Shown in pieces: positions 26,486 to 36,876 of a stretch of DNA of 64,000 bases (position 1 is the first letter of the stretch; each line of letters opens with the position of its first letter). The translations under genes were made by a program, and so were the position numbers. The stretch is taken from contig LNEL01000050.1 in assembly GCA_001464935.1 (NCBI GenBank), forward strand, positions 1 through 64,000, read 5' to 3'. This DNA comes from Gammaproteobacteria bacterium Ga0077536. Lineage in GTDB: Bacteria; Pseudomonadota; Gammaproteobacteria; Ga0077536. Below the pieces are notes generated by a model. It worked only from the letters and a program-made list of their open reading frames with translations, was not told where the DNA came from and did no database searches.

Positions 26486-26986
26486 ATGACACTGTTCGAA
26501 CAGACCGTTCCCGTCTTCGCCCGCATGCTGGGCAACCTGGACACCCTGCTGGACAAGGCGCAGGCGCACGCCGAGGTCGCGAAATACGATGTCGCTGCCG
26601 TGCTCTCCTCGCGCCTGTTTCCCGACATGTTCACGCTGACGCGCCAGGTGCAGCTCGCGACTGATTTCGCGAAGGGCGCCTGCGCGCGGCTTGCCGGCCA
26701 GGAAGTGCCGCGCTGGGAAGACACCGAGACCACCCTGCCGCAACTGAAAGCCCGCCTGCGCAAAGCCCTCGACTACCTTGCCAGCTTCACGCCCGCGCAG
26801 TTCGACCAGGCGGCGACGCGCGCGATTGAACTGAAGACGCCGGTCGGTGTGTTCCATTTCACCGGTGACTCGTTCGTGAGTACCTGGGCCCTCCCGAACT
26901 TCTACTTCCACGTGACGACGGCCTACAACCTGCTGCGCCACAACGGCGTGCCGGTCGGCAAGCTCGATTTCATCGGCAAGATCTGA
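26486..26986 (+). CDS. DUF1993 family protein (DinB-like fold)
   Basis: 166-aa cytoplasmic protein, all-helical, full length for DUF1993 (MTLFEQTVPVFARMLGNLD at the start; FYFHVTTAYNLLRHNGVPVG at the end). DUF1993 proteins are distant DinB/YfiT relatives; the His-containing C-terminal motif HVTTAYNLLRHNGV may bind metal. No function is established for the family. GGAG lies upstream of the ATG. Confidence 0.8.
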   Translation: MTLFEQTVPVFARMLGNLDTLLDKAQAHAEVAKYDVAAVLSSRLFPDMFTLTRQVQLATDFAKGACARLAGQEVPRWEDTETTLPQLKARLRKALDYLASFTPAQFDQAATRAIELKTPVGVFHFTGDSFVSTWALPNFYFHVTTAYNLLRHNGVPVGKLDFIGKI

Positions 26987-27403
26987 CGGCCCACGAACGT
27001 GGGCTGCCACCGGGGCGCCGAGGATCCCGGGCTGCGTGGACGCAGGCAGCAGGTTGGGTGACGCGCAGCGCGGGCCGCGTCATGTGCGTCATCGGTCACC
27101 GGCCACCAGCGCCTGCTGGCGAAGACGCCGCACGTGGCCTGCGACGCTGTCGTTTCATGCGGCTGCCATAGAATCTGCCTAAGGTAAAGACCACCCGGAC
27201 ATTCGCCCGGGCCTGATTTATTGGCACAATTCAGTCAAGCGGATCTGGCGCCTTCAGCCTCCAGTATTGCCGCCGCTGCCGCCCGGCACGGACCGCCGGG
27301 CACTGACGAAAATCGCCCCGCCGCGGCAGGGAAGTGCGGCCTGATCAGGGGTTTAGAAGTGAGTCGCGCGGTTGCAAGACCCGCTGCGACCGACCGGGGT
27401 TTC
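26987..27403. other. Intergenic region upstream of fhaC
   Basis: 417 bases without a supported gene. An open frame from 27221 is only an upstream extension of fhaC without protein-like content. The stretch holds a GGTTGGGTGACGCGCAGCGC-type extragenic repeat fragment (27052-27071) with TGACGC/GCGTCA symmetry, and a small hairpin (CCCGG 27194-27198, CCGGG 27207-27211) followed by an AT-rich run. TAGAAT near 27170 could be a -10 element of the fhaC promoter, but no good -35 is seen. Confidence 0.4.
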
Positions 27404-29128
27404 ATGCGCAGAACGTTTTTGTTGGCGGGCTGGCTGGGCTGGGCGGCGGCGGTGGGCGCGCAGGCGCAGACGCCGGGCGGCCCCGATGCGGGGCGCGCTG
27501 CCGTGGAGGCTGATCGCGCGATCCAGCTGCAGCAGCAGCGCGAGCGCGAGGAACGCGCGCGCCTCGAAGCACCGCAGCGCCGTCCCGGCGGCGCGGTGCT
27601 CGACGTCGACCCCGGCACCGCGACGGCCGGGGATGGCCGCTGTTTCGACATCGACCGCATCGAGCTCGACGGCGCGTCGCTGCTGTCGCCGTCGGAGCGG
27701 GCAAGCCTGACGGCGTCGTACACGAACCGCTGCGTCGGTCTGCCGCAAATCAACGAACTCCTGCAGGACATCACCAATTTCTATGTCGCGCGCGGATACG
27801 TGACCTCGCGCGCCTACGTGCCGCCGCAGGACATGGGCACGGGCACGCTGCGCATCCTCGTCATCGAAGGCGTGCTCGAGAAAATCGAGGCCGCACCGGC
27901 CAGTACCGGCCATATGAATCTCTCGACTGCGTTCCCCGGCCTTGAAGGCAAGGCGGTCAACCTGCGCGACATCGAGCAGGGCATCGATCAGATCAATCGC
28001 CTGCAGTCGAACAACGCGGCCATCGACATTGCATCCGGTGACAAGCCGGGCGGCTCCAGGCTCATCGTCACCAACGCGGCGCGCAAGCGCTGGTTCGGCA
28101 ATCTGGCCGTCGACAACACGGGCCAGGACAGCACCGGCAAATACCAGGGCGCGCTGTCGCTCGGATATGACGATCCGCTACGGCTGAACGATCTCGTGAA
28201 CGTGTCGGTGCGGCACAATCTCGACGGTCATTTCGATGACACCGAAAGCCGCGCGGCGTCGCTCTATTACGCCGTGCCCTTCGGCTACTGGCTCGCGTCG
28301 CTCAGCTACAGCGATTTCGAGTACACGAGCCTGGTCCGGGGTGCGGTGACGGATTTCGACACGTCCGGCACCACGCGCACCGGCAACCTGCGGCTGGATC
28401 GCGTCCTCTTCCGCGACCAGACCCGCAAGCTCACGGTGTCACTGGGACTGACGAAAAAGGACACGCGCAATTTCATCCTCGGTGAACTGATTGAAAACAA
28501 CAGCCGCGATCTGACGATCCTCGATGCGTCGATGAACACCAGCGTGACCTGGCAGGGCGCGCTGCTGTTCGCCGATGTCGGGGTGTCGAAAGGGCTGCGC
28601 GCGTTTGGCGCGCTGCACGACCTCGATGCGCAGCCCGATGCCGCGCCGAAAGCCCAGTTCACGCGGCTGAATTTCAGTCTGAACGCGTCGCGGCCGTTTC
28701 AGCTCGGCAGCTTCACGGTGGTGTACGCGGGCCAGATCAACGGCCAGTACTCGCCGGACGTGCTGTTCGGCACGGAGCAGTTCCTGATCGGCGGACCCTT
28801 CTCGGTGCGCGGCTATCGCGACACGAGCCTGTCGAGCGATACCGGGCTCAATCTGCGCAACGATCTGCGGTTTCCAATCGCACTCGATCGCATGATGGCG
28901 ACGGCGCCGGCCAGCGCACGCCTCGAACCCTACCTCGGCTTCGACATCGGCCGCGTGTACTCCCATTTCGACCTGCCGGGCGGCACGCTCGGCTCATGGA
29001 CGGCAGGCCTCGCGATGAGCTTCCGCGCCTTCAGCGTCGACCTTTCCTATTCCCAACCGACGTCGTATCCGAACCGCATCGACCCCGACACCAGCTACCT
29101 CTTTGGCCGGGTCGCGGTGAATTTCTGA
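27404..29128 (+). CDS. fhaC: ShlB/FhaC/HecB-type two-partner secretion transporter (TpsB)
   Basis: 574-aa outer-membrane transporter of the Omp85 superfamily. A signal peptide (MRRTFLLAGWLGWAAAVGAQA) is followed by a Gln/Arg-rich plug helix, two POTRA domains (the second includes YVARGYVTSRAYVPPQ), and a 16-strand barrel with the conserved VRGYR motif (FSVRGYRDTSLSSD) in the lid loop, ending in Phe. The start is ATG 27404, since the frame upstream of it codes no plausible secretion signal. It exports the large FhaB-like protein encoded 41 bases downstream. Confidence 0.9.
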   Translation: MRRTFLLAGWLGWAAAVGAQAQTPGGPDAGRAAVEADRAIQLQQQREREERARLEAPQRRPGGAVLDVDPGTATAGDGRCFDIDRIELDGASLLSPSERASLTASYTNRCVGLPQINELLQDITNFYVARGYVTSRAYVPPQDMGTGTLRILVIEGVLEKIEAAPASTGHMNLSTAFPGLEGKAVNLRDIEQGIDQINRLQSNNAAIDIASGDKPGGSRLIVTNAARKRWFGNLAVDNTGQDSTGKYQGALSLGYDDPLRLNDLVNVSVRHNLDGHFDDTESRAASLYYAVPFGYWLASLSYSDFEYTSLVRGAVTDFDTSGTTRTGNLRLDRVLFRDQTRKLTVSLGLTKKDTRNFILGELIENNSRDLTILDASMNTSVTWQGALLFADVGVSKGLRAFGALHDLDAQPDAAPKAQFTRLNFSLNASRPFQLGSFTVVYAGQINGQYSPDVLFGTEQFLIGGPFSVRGYRDTSLSSDTGLNLRNDLRFPIALDRMMATAPASARLEPYLGFDIGRVYSHFDLPGGTLGSWTAGLAMSFRAFSVDLSYSQPTSYPNRIDPDTSYLFGRVAVNF

Positions 29129-29169
29129 ATGCCGTGTCCGACAGATCCAGACAGCCGAGGCAGACCGCG

Positions 29170-32100
29170 ATGAGCAGCACCGACCGATCCGGACATCCTG
29201 TTCTCAACGTTGCAATGGGCGTGCTGCTCGGCACGACCAGCGGCCTTGCGGCCAGCGCGCCGCCGGTGGCCGACCCCGCCGCGGGCGGCGCGAATCTGCC
29301 CGTCATCACTGTGGCGCCGAACGGCGTGCCCGTCGTCAACATCGCGGCCCCGAGCGCGGCGGGGCTGTCGCACAACAAGTACCAGTCGTTCAACGTCGAC
29401 GCGAACGGCCTGGTGTTCAACAACTCGACCGCGGTCGCCCAGTCGCAGCTCGGCGGCGCGATGCTCGCGAACCCGCAGCTCGGCGGGCGCGCGGCGAGCG
29501 TGATCCTGAACGAAGTCACGCAGGCCAACCGCTCCGCCCTGAACGGTTTCCAGGAGATCCATGGCGCACCGGCGGAATACGTGCTGGCCAATCCCTATGG
29601 CATCACCTGCAACGGCTGCGGCTTCATCAACACGCCGCGCGCGACGCTGACGACCGGTGAACCGGACGTCGGCGGCGGCGTGCTGCGCGGCTTCCGTGTG
29701 CGACAGGGCGACATCGCGATCGAAGGCGCCGGTCTCGACGCGACGCGCCAGCAGACCTTCGATCTGCTGGCGCGCAACGTGACCGTCGCCGCGCAGGTCA
29801 ACGCGAACGATCTCGGTGTCGTGGCCGGCAGCAACGATGTCGACTACGCGAGCCGGGACGTGACGACTGCCGCCGCGGCCGGCGCGGCCCCGTCGGTCGC
29901 CATCGACACGGCCCTGCTCGGCGGCATGTACGCCAATCGCATCCGACTGCTCGCGACCGAGCAGGGCGTCGGCGTGAGGATGGCGGGCGAAGCGGCGGCG
30001 AGCGTCGAGGATCTGACGCTGAGCGCCGCCGGCAGGATCGAGTTGTCCGGGAAGCTGTCGGCAACGCGCGATCTCGGTGTCAACGCGACGGCCGGTAGCG
30101 CCGGCACGACCGCCATAGAGGTCAATGGCTCGTCTGCCGGCACGTCGCTGTTCGCCGGACGCAACACCACGCTGAACGCCGGCGGCGGCGCGCTCGCGCT
30201 CGGCGCCGGCAAGATCGGCGCCACGGGCGCGCTGACGCTGAATGGGGATGATGTCACCGACACCGGCACGGGGGCCGATCAGCGCTTCGCCGGCACCGCC
30301 CTGACGGTCGCTGCGGTCGACGGGCTCGGCATCGACGGCGCGAACTATGATGCCGGCGCGAATCTCGTGCTCGGCGCCGGGCGTGTCGATCTCGGGGCAG
30401 GCGGCACCAGGCTCGTCGGCGCGCGCAACAGCGGCAGCGTCGCCGTGAGCTCGGCCGGCGATCTCGACCTCGGCAATGCGTCGATCACCAGCCCGCGCTC
30501 GATCGCGCTGTCGGCCGGCGGCGGACTCACCACCGTCGAGAGTGGCGGTGAAGTCACCTCGGGCGACGATCTGACCGTCGGCATTGGCGGCGCGTTGAAC
30601 AACGCCGGCCGCCTGCGCGCGAACGACGCCGTGACCGTGCGTTCCACGGTCAACGGCGCCGATCTCAGCGTCAGCAATCTCGCGACGGGCGTCATCGAGG
30701 CCAAGGGCGCGCTCTCGATCGCGAACCAGAACGGCGCCGCGGCGGCCGGTGAGGACCTCGCCGTGACGAACGCGGCAGGTGGCGCAATTGCCGGCGGCAC
30801 GGTCGATCTGCGCGGGACCTCGCTGAACAACGCGGGCACCGTGCAGGGCACGAACAGCAGCCAGGTTGCACTCGCCACGCTGACGAACCAGACAGGCGCG
30901 AGCATCATTGCGTCGACTGCTGCCGGGGCCGCGAGCAACATCACGACCACGGGCACCTTCACGAACCAGGGCGCGACGCACGGGACGGGCGACCTCAACG
31001 TGACGGCGACAACGCTTGCGAACAGCGGCACGGTGAGCTCCGGCGCGACGCTCGCGCTCGCGGGGGACACCATCAACAACACGGGGACGGGCACGCTGCA
31101 GGGGGCAACCGCGCTCAATGCGACGCTGACCGGCGACCTCAACAACACCGGCGCGACCGCGAAGGTCATCGCCGGCACGGCGGCCGGCGGCAGCAGCACG
31201 CTGACCGCGCGTCATGCCAGCAACAGCGGCGTGATCCATTCGGCCGGCAACCTGACCGTCGACGCCGTGCAGATCACGAATGCTGCCACGGGTGGCATTT
31301 CCGCGCTCGGCAATCTCGCGCTGAACGCCACGCGTTCACCGACCGGCACGCCGAATACCAACGACATCTCGAACCGCGGCCTGCTGTTCGCCCTCGGCAC
31401 GCTCGATGCGTTTGCCTCGCGCAGCATCGCCAACCTCTCGACGGTCGTCGGCAGCACCGTCACGGAGAAGGGCGAAATTCTCGCCGACGGTGACATCCGT
31501 CTAGGGCGCCGTCTGGCCGACGTCGCGCAGGCCGCGCTGTTCGGCACGCGCGTGTTCACCAACGAGGGGCTCGTCGAAAGCGATACCGGCGACGTGACGA
31601 TCGTCGCCGACACGATCAACAACGCGATACCGGCGCCGACGGTCAACAGCAGCAGTTCGTCGACCGAGACCGATCTCAACGATTCGGGACGCTTTGCCGA
31701 GTCGATCGTGGATCTGTGCTCCGATTTCGAGGAAGCCTTCGGCTGCGGCGATCACGATTCGCGCAACGGCGGTGACTACTACATCGTGCTCGATCGCTTC
31801 CTGAACAAGAAGTTCAGCGATTACAAGCAAACGCGGGTCACCACGCAGACCTTCAGCGGCCTGAGCCCGCTGCGGCCACAGATCACGGCCTTCGACACGC
31901 TGAAGCTCGCCGGCTTCGACAGCGCACTGAACACCGGCGGCACGCTGTCCGGCGCCACCGTCGACCTCGTCGGCAAGAACGGCGCGGCGACCGTCACGAA
32001 CCAGGCGATCACCCGCTTTCAGATCACGGAGGAACGTTTCTTTCGCGAGAAATGGGACTGCCCGGATGTCGCGTGTGTCGGTTCTCACAGCGATCACACC

Positions 32101-35100
32101 TTCGAGGGCGACGTCGACTTCTCATCGTTCACCGAAACCAACCGGACGACACTCGAGTCCGTCCCGGCCGGTATCCGCGCCGGCACGCTGCTCGGCGTGT
32201 TCAGCCTGGTCAATCTCGGCTCGCCGCTGCTGCCGACGAACGAGAGCAGCCCGGCGCCGGGCACGTCGTCGGCACCGGGCGCGCTGTCGCTCGGCGGCCT
32301 GAACCTGTCACTGCCGTCGAACCCGAACGGCTTGTTCATCGTGTCGCAGAACCCGAACAGCCGCTTCCTCGTCGAGACCAATCCGCTGTTCACCAGCCTC
32401 GAATCGCCGTTCCTCGGCTCCGACCATCTCGCCCGTGCCCTCGGGCTCGACCCCGAGACGCTGACGCGCCGCCTCGGCAATGACGCTTATGAAGCGCGCC
32501 TCATCCGCGAACAGTTGATCGCGCAGACGGGTCTCGATCTGCTGCGCGGTGCGACCAGCAAGGAAGACCAGGTCAAGCAGCTGCTCGACAACGCGGCCTG
32601 GGCGGCGGGTGATCTGAAACTGAGCTACGGCGTGGCCCTGACGCAGGAGCAGGTCAATGCGCTGAAGCAGGACATCGTCTGGATGGTCGAGACCGAGGTC
32701 AACGGCCAGAAGGTGCTCGCGCCGGTGGTGTACCTGTCGAGTGCCACCCGCGCCGGGCTCGACGGTGCGAACATCGTCGTCGACAACATGGCCATCAGCG
32801 GCGACACGCTCAGCAACACCGGTGGCACGATCGACGTCGCCAACACCATGGAAGTGACGACGCGCGGTGACATCACGAACACCAGCGGCAACATCCGCGG
32901 CGGCAACATCGATCTGACGTCGACCGAAGGCAGCATCGTCAACCAGACCGCGGTCACACGGTTCGGCACCGACGAGGAGTTCCAGGATCAGGCCGGACGC
33001 ACCGGCACGATCACGGCTCGCGAAGATCTCGCGCTCGACGCGAAGCAGGACATCCTCAATCGCGGCGGCAACATCGACGTCGGCGGCGATGCGACGATGA
33101 ACGCGGGCGGCGACATCCGGTCGGAGGCGCTGGCGCTCGAGTCGCGTACCCGGGAGTACTCCCTCGACGGCAATCTGATCGAGCGCACCGAAACCACCAC
33201 GATCACCGAGGAAACCACGCACCAGAAGGCGGGCATCAATGTCGGCGGCAATCTCGATGCGACGGCGGGCAACACCTTCGCGCTGGTCGGCAGTGACACC
33301 AACGTCGCCGGCAATGCGAACATCGAAGCGACGGATATCGATATCCGCAACGTGACCGACAGCCGGACCGTCACGACCGAGGAGAACCAGCGCGGCTTCA
33401 ACACCGAGGCGGGCCTCGAGGAGGGCAAGGACACGCAGTATCGGGCCGGCGTCAGCTACGACACGCGCGAGACCACCACGTCGACGACGGACACGACTGT
33501 CGTCGGTTCCGGACTCAAGGTGGGCGGAGATCTGGGCCTCAAGGGCACGAATTCCATCACCGTCACCGGTTCGGACGTCGAGTCCGGCGGCGACATGAAC
33601 ATCGAGACCAGGCGCCTGCTGACGCAGGCCGCCGAGCAGGGCACGCAGACCACGAGCAGCGAGATGACGACCAGCACCGGCATCTACGCGACTGGCGGCG
33701 GCGACCGCGCAGGCTGGGGCATCCAGGGCGACATCGGCAAGACGGACAGCGAATCCTGGGACATGACCGCGCGCGGTTCGACGCTGAAGAGCGGCGGCAA
33801 CATGACGCGCAACGTCGAGGGCGGCACGATCACCGACATCGGCACGCAGATTGAAGCCGGCGGTGATTTCACCCAGACCGCGGACACGATCGAAAGCCTC
33901 GCCGCCGAAGACCGCAAGGGCTCGACGACCAGCAGCACGAACGCCAGCATGAACTGGGAGACCGGCGCGCGCTACGACGGCGAGCAGGCCTACGACGACG
34001 CGATGGAAGGCGGTTCGGCCTCGATCAATCCGCGGCTCGAACAGACGCTGACGACGACCACCACCATCAGCAACACCAGCGAGAGCAGCACCCGCGCCGT
34101 GGTGTCGACGATCCGCGCCGGTGGCAACGTCAACAGTACCTCCACCGGCACGACGACTTTCGAGGGCACGAACATCGAAGCCGGCAAGGACGTCAACCTC
34201 AATGCCGGCGACCTCCAGTTCAAGGCGGCCGAAGACACCTACTCGAAGACCGAGACCACCGAAGTCATCGGCACTGAAATGAAGGCCAATTTCGACACCA
34301 GCGCGAGCGTCGGTGTCAGCCTCGGCGCCGACTATGCCGATTCGACCAGCACGGAGCAGGCGAGCAATGCGGTCGTCGGTTCGATCCGCTCCGGCGGCAG
34401 CACCAACGTCAACACCACGGGAGACGCGACTTTCGTCGGCACGAACATTGATGCCGGGGAGCAGGCGAACATCACTGCCGGTGGCGACGTCGATTACCAG
34501 GCCGCGCGCGACACCTACAGCAGGACCGGCGAATCGGTGCAGGGCGGTGGCGAGATTGGCGCCTCGGTCAGCATCACGGGCAGTTCGGGGTCGGTCAGTC
34601 TCGCGGGCTATGGCGGAGACGCGAGTTCCTCCGAGCAAAGTTCGATTGCGCGCGCCGGCTCGATCAACGCCGGCAACGGCGTCAACATCCAGGCCGGCGG
34701 CGACAATGATTTGCGGCTCGAAGGGACCAACGTCGCCGGCGGCGCGGGCGACGTCAATCTCAGCGCCGGCCGCGACATCAAGCTCGATGCCGCGGAGAGC
34801 ACCTTCAGTTCGACCGATCAGGAAACCTACGCCGGCGCGGGCGTGACCGTCGGCAATGAAACGAAGTCCGGTGGCGGCAGCAGCCAGTCGCTCGGCCTCG
34901 AACTCGAAGTCGACTACAAGGACAACTCGGCGAGCGGCAGCGTGCAGCAGGGCGGCCTCATCACGGGCAACAACGTCAACATCAACGCCGGGCGCGACGT
35001 GCGCGCGCAGGGCACGGGCGTCGTGGCCGACAACAACGCCAGCGTCAGTGCGGGGCGTGACGTCAACTACCAGGCGGCCACGAGCACCTTCACCAGCGAC

Positions 35101-36642
35101 ACGACAGAAGTCGGTGTGGGGCTGTCGCTCGAGCTGTCGAAGGAAAGCAGCGGCAAGGGCTCGGCCGGCACCGGCAGCAGCGCGGGGACATCGACGGCGA
35201 GCGCGGGCGGCAGCTCGGCCGGCGGTGGCAACTCGAGCGGTGGCGCGTCAGTCGACGGCATGGGTGGCAAGCTCAACGTCACCGTGGGCAGCAGCGATGT
35301 CACGCAACAGCAGGGTGGCTTCATCGTCGGCAAGAATGTCGACATCAACGCCGGGCGCGACATTGCGATGGTCGGCACGCAGGTCGGTGCGGCCGACAGC
35401 GCGAGCCTCACGGCCGGCCGTGACATCACGCTCGAGTCCGCGCAGAGCACCGAACGCAGCGACAACGTGAACGTCGGCCTGCAGGGAGAGTTCTCCGCCG
35501 GCGACAGCTCGACCGGTGCAGTGGCCGGCATCGACATCGGCGTCGACAAGGTCGACAACCTCACCAATCAGAACGCGACCATCAGCGGCAACAAGGTCAC
35601 CGTGAAAAGCGGCAATGACCTGACGATGCGCGGCGCGAACGTCACCGGCAACGAGGTGGAGGCCGACGTTGGCGGCGATCTGACGATCGAGAGCCGCGCC
35701 GATCGCACCGACGAAACGCATGTCGGCGTCGAACTGTATGCGGGTGGATTCGTGCCGAGTTCGAATGAGGGCGGCGGCTCGAACAACGAGACGGCATCGG
35801 ATGGACGCACCGGCAGCAACAGTCCGAGGGTCGGTTCGAGCGGCACTTACTCCGAAGCGAAGGGCAAGCTCGGTGAAGCGATCGACACGGGCGGCCAGAT
35901 CTCGCGCACCGGCGCGGCGGCCGGGCTCTACGTGTCGGATCAGGACACGGTCGAGGTCAAACAGCAGAGTGGCATCACCGGCGGCAGTTCGACGCGCGTG
36001 AACGTCGGCGGCAGCACGGCCCTCACCGGCGCGCGCATCGGCTCGGAGCCCGGCGGCACCACCGAGTTCTCGAGCGCCGGCCCGGTGACGATGGGCAGTG
36101 TCGCCGAGCACGACAGGCGGGGCGGCATCGACATCGGCTTCTCTGCCAAGCCGGGCGCCGATCTCGGTGAAGGCCCGATCACCGACGCGCTGCCCGAAGT
36201 CGGTACCGAACGCGGTGACGACATCGGTGCGCGCGCGAACCTGATGCCGATCGTCAACACCAGTTCGACGGTGGGTTCGAGCATCGGCACTGCGTCCACG
36301 CCGACGCCGGGCGCGATTCAGGGTAGCCTCAGTCCGCAAACCGTCACGCAGGTGCTGACGCAGCCGGTCGTACAGACGAGCGTGAAGCTGACGAAAGGCG
36401 TGGAGGGCGCGGTCGCCAGTTTCGGCTCGCTCGCGAAAGTACCCGAGGCGACGAAGCGCTCGCTGCTCGCGCAGGCCGGCGTGCCCGTGCCCGACAACGC
36501 CGACGGCCCGACACTCGATCTGATGATTGCCAGCGGCATCGAGCAGGGGCGGGAAGCCGCGAGCGCCGGTTTTGCCGACTCGAACATGAGCCCGGCCCAG
36601 CAGGCGAACCTGCTGCGCACGATAGGTCTCGGCGCGCGCTGA
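29170..36642 (+). CDS. fhaB: Filamentous haemagglutinin-like TpsA exoprotein
   Basis: 2490-aa secreted adhesin. An N-terminal signal region precedes the TPS domain (about residues 40-280), with NKYQSFNVDANGLVFNN and NPYGITCNGCGFINT at 141-155. A beta-helix of haemagglutinin repeats follows; from about residue 1310 to 2180 it is built of repeats of some 90-100 residues with recurrent NINAGRDV and AAEDTYS elements. A Ser/Gly linker sits near 1990-2035. A non-repeat insertion near 845-970 has four Cys (DLCSDF, FGCGDH, WDCPDVAC). No VENN motif, contact-dependent toxin or adjacent immunity gene is seen, so adhesion or biofilm is the likelier role. ATG 29170 has GAGG upstream. Confidence 0.9.
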   Translation: MSSTDRSGHPVLNVAMGVLLGTTSGLAASAPPVADPAAGGANLPVITVAPNGVPVVNIAAPSAAGLSHNKYQSFNVDANGLVFNNSTAVAQSQLGGAMLANPQLGGRAASVILNEVTQANRSALNGFQEIHGAPAEYVLANPYGITCNGCGFINTPRATLTTGEPDVGGGVLRGFRVRQGDIAIEGAGLDATRQQTFDLLARNVTVAAQVNANDLGVVAGSNDVDYASRDVTTAAAAGAAPSVAIDTALLGGMYANRIRLLATEQGVGVRMAGEAAASVEDLTLSAAGRIELSGKLSATRDLGVNATAGSAGTTAIEVNGSSAGTSLFAGRNTTLNAGGGALALGAGKIGATGALTLNGDDVTDTGTGADQRFAGTALTVAAVDGLGIDGANYDAGANLVLGAGRVDLGAGGTRLVGARNSGSVAVSSAGDLDLGNASITSPRSIALSAGGGLTTVESGGEVTSGDDLTVGIGGALNNAGRLRANDAVTVRSTVNGADLSVSNLATGVIEAKGALSIANQNGAAAAGEDLAVTNAAGGAIAGGTVDLRGTSLNNAGTVQGTNSSQVALATLTNQTGASIIASTAAGAASNITTTGTFTNQGATHGTGDLNVTATTLANSGTVSSGATLALAGDTINNTGTGTLQGATALNATLTGDLNNTGATAKVIAGTAAGGSSTLTARHASNSGVIHSAGNLTVDAVQITNAATGGISALGNLALNATRSPTGTPNTNDISNRGLLFALGTLDAFASRSIANLSTVVGSTVTEKGEILADGDIRLGRRLADVAQAALFGTRVFTNEGLVESDTGDVTIVADTINNAIPAPTVNSSSSSTETDLNDSGRFAESIVDLCSDFEEAFGCGDHDSRNGGDYYIVLDRFLNKKFSDYKQTRVTTQTFSGLSPLRPQITAFDTLKLAGFDSALNTGGTLSGATVDLVGKNGAATVTNQAITRFQITEERFFREKWDCPDVACVGSHSDHTFEGDVDFSSFTETNRTTLESVPAGIRAGTLLGVFSLVNLGSPLLPTNESSPAPGTSSAPGALSLGGLNLSLPSNPNGLFIVSQNPNSRFLVETNPLFTSLESPFLGSDHLARALGLDPETLTRRLGNDAYEARLIREQLIAQTGLDLLRGATSKEDQVKQLLDNAAWAAGDLKLSYGVALTQEQVNALKQDIVWMVETEVNGQKVLAPVVYLSSATRAGLDGANIVVDNMAISGDTLSNTGGTIDVANTMEVTTRGDITNTSGNIRGGNIDLTSTEGSIVNQTAVTRFGTDEEFQDQAGRTGTITAREDLALDAKQDILNRGGNIDVGGDATMNAGGDIRSEALALESRTREYSLDGNLIERTETTTITEETTHQKAGINVGGNLDATAGNTFALVGSDTNVAGNANIEATDIDIRNVTDSRTVTTEENQRGFNTEAGLEEGKDTQYRAGVSYDTRETTTSTTDTTVVGSGLKVGGDLGLKGTNSITVTGSDVESGGDMNIETRRLLTQAAEQGTQTTSSEMTTSTGIYATGGGDRAGWGIQGDIGKTDSESWDMTARGSTLKSGGNMTRNVEGGTITDIGTQIEAGGDFTQTADTIESLAAEDRKGSTTSSTNASMNWETGARYDGEQAYDDAMEGGSASINPRLEQTLTTTTTISNTSESSTRAVVSTIRAGGNVNSTSTGTTTFEGTNIEAGKDVNLNAGDLQFKAAEDTYSKTETTEVIGTEMKANFDTSASVGVSLGADYADSTSTEQASNAVVGSIRSGGSTNVNTTGDATFVGTNIDAGEQANITAGGDVDYQAARDTYSRTGESVQGGGEIGASVSITGSSGSVSLAGYGGDASSSEQSSIARAGSINAGNGVNIQAGGDNDLRLEGTNVAGGAGDVNLSAGRDIKLDAAESTFSSTDQETYAGAGVTVGNETKSGGGSSQSLGLELEVDYKDNSASGSVQQGGLITGNNVNINAGRDVRAQGTGVVADNNASVSAGRDVNYQAATSTFTSDTTEVGVGLSLELSKESSGKGSAGTGSSAGTSTASAGGSSAGGGNSSGGASVDGMGGKLNVTVGSSDVTQQQGGFIVGKNVDINAGRDIAMVGTQVGAADSASLTAGRDITLESAQSTERSDNVNVGLQGEFSAGDSSTGAVAGIDIGVDKVDNLTNQNATISGNKVTVKSGNDLTMRGANVTGNEVEADVGGDLTIESRADRTDETHVGVELYAGGFVPSSNEGGGSNNETASDGRTGSNSPRVGSSGTYSEAKGKLGEAIDTGGQISRTGAAAGLYVSDQDTVEVKQQSGITGGSSTRVNVGGSTALTGARIGSEPGGTTEFSSAGPVTMGSVAEHDRRGGIDIGFSAKPGADLGEGPITDALPEVGTERGDDIGARANLMPIVNTSSTVGSSIGTASTPTPGAIQGSLSPQTVTQVLTQPVVQTSVKLTKGVEGAVASFGSLAKVPEATKRSLLAQAGVPVPDNADGPTLDLMIASGIEQGREAASAGFADSNMSPAQQANLLRTIGLGAR

Positions 36643-36660
36643 GCGCCGGACACAGCAAGG

Positions 36661-36692
36661 CCCCGGGTGACGCGCATCGCGCTGCGCCCGGG
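36661..36692 (+). terminator. Hairpin downstream of fhaB
   Basis: CCCGGG and CCCGGG with inner GCGC/GCGC arms form an interrupted GC-rich stem about 20 bases after the fhaB stop. There is no T-tract; it may be part of an extragenic repeat and act as a weak terminator. Confidence 0.35.
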
Positions 36693-36758
36693 CGTCACTG
36701 CTGAACGCCAATATCGCGCACTCGCAACGATCCCGGGCAAAACCTCGACTCGTGGCGC

Positions 36759-36829
36759 AGGCTGCTGTGAAAGTGCAGGTCCGGTGCCTTGATGTAGCCC
36801 GGGTATAGCGCGCAGCGCGGAACCCGGGT
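36759..36829. repeat. Extragenic repeat block (TAGCCCGGGT type)
   Basis: Bases 36759-36790 (GCTGCTGTGAAAGTGCAGGT and onward) resemble 50402-50434, and 36795-36829 (TAGCCCGGGT...GGAACCCGGG) resembles 50271-50305. With the MITE-like unit that follows, this fills the gene-free stretch 36643-37216. No coding sequence is supported there. Confidence 0.6.
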
Positions 36830-36876
36830 CGCGACGTTTCATTCGGGCGACGTCAACGGAGCGCGGGCATGGCCTC

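Noticed and set aside
29095..31239. 714-aa and 776-aa frames antisense to fhaB
   Set aside because: Long only because the repetitive GC-rich adhesin gene lacks stops on the other strand; the protein on the sense strand has clear TPS and repeat motifs.
29170..36642. Contact-dependent inhibition (CdiA/CdiI) system
   Set aside because: No VENN-type motif, no toxin domain at the C-terminus and no small immunity gene downstream, only extragenic repeats.
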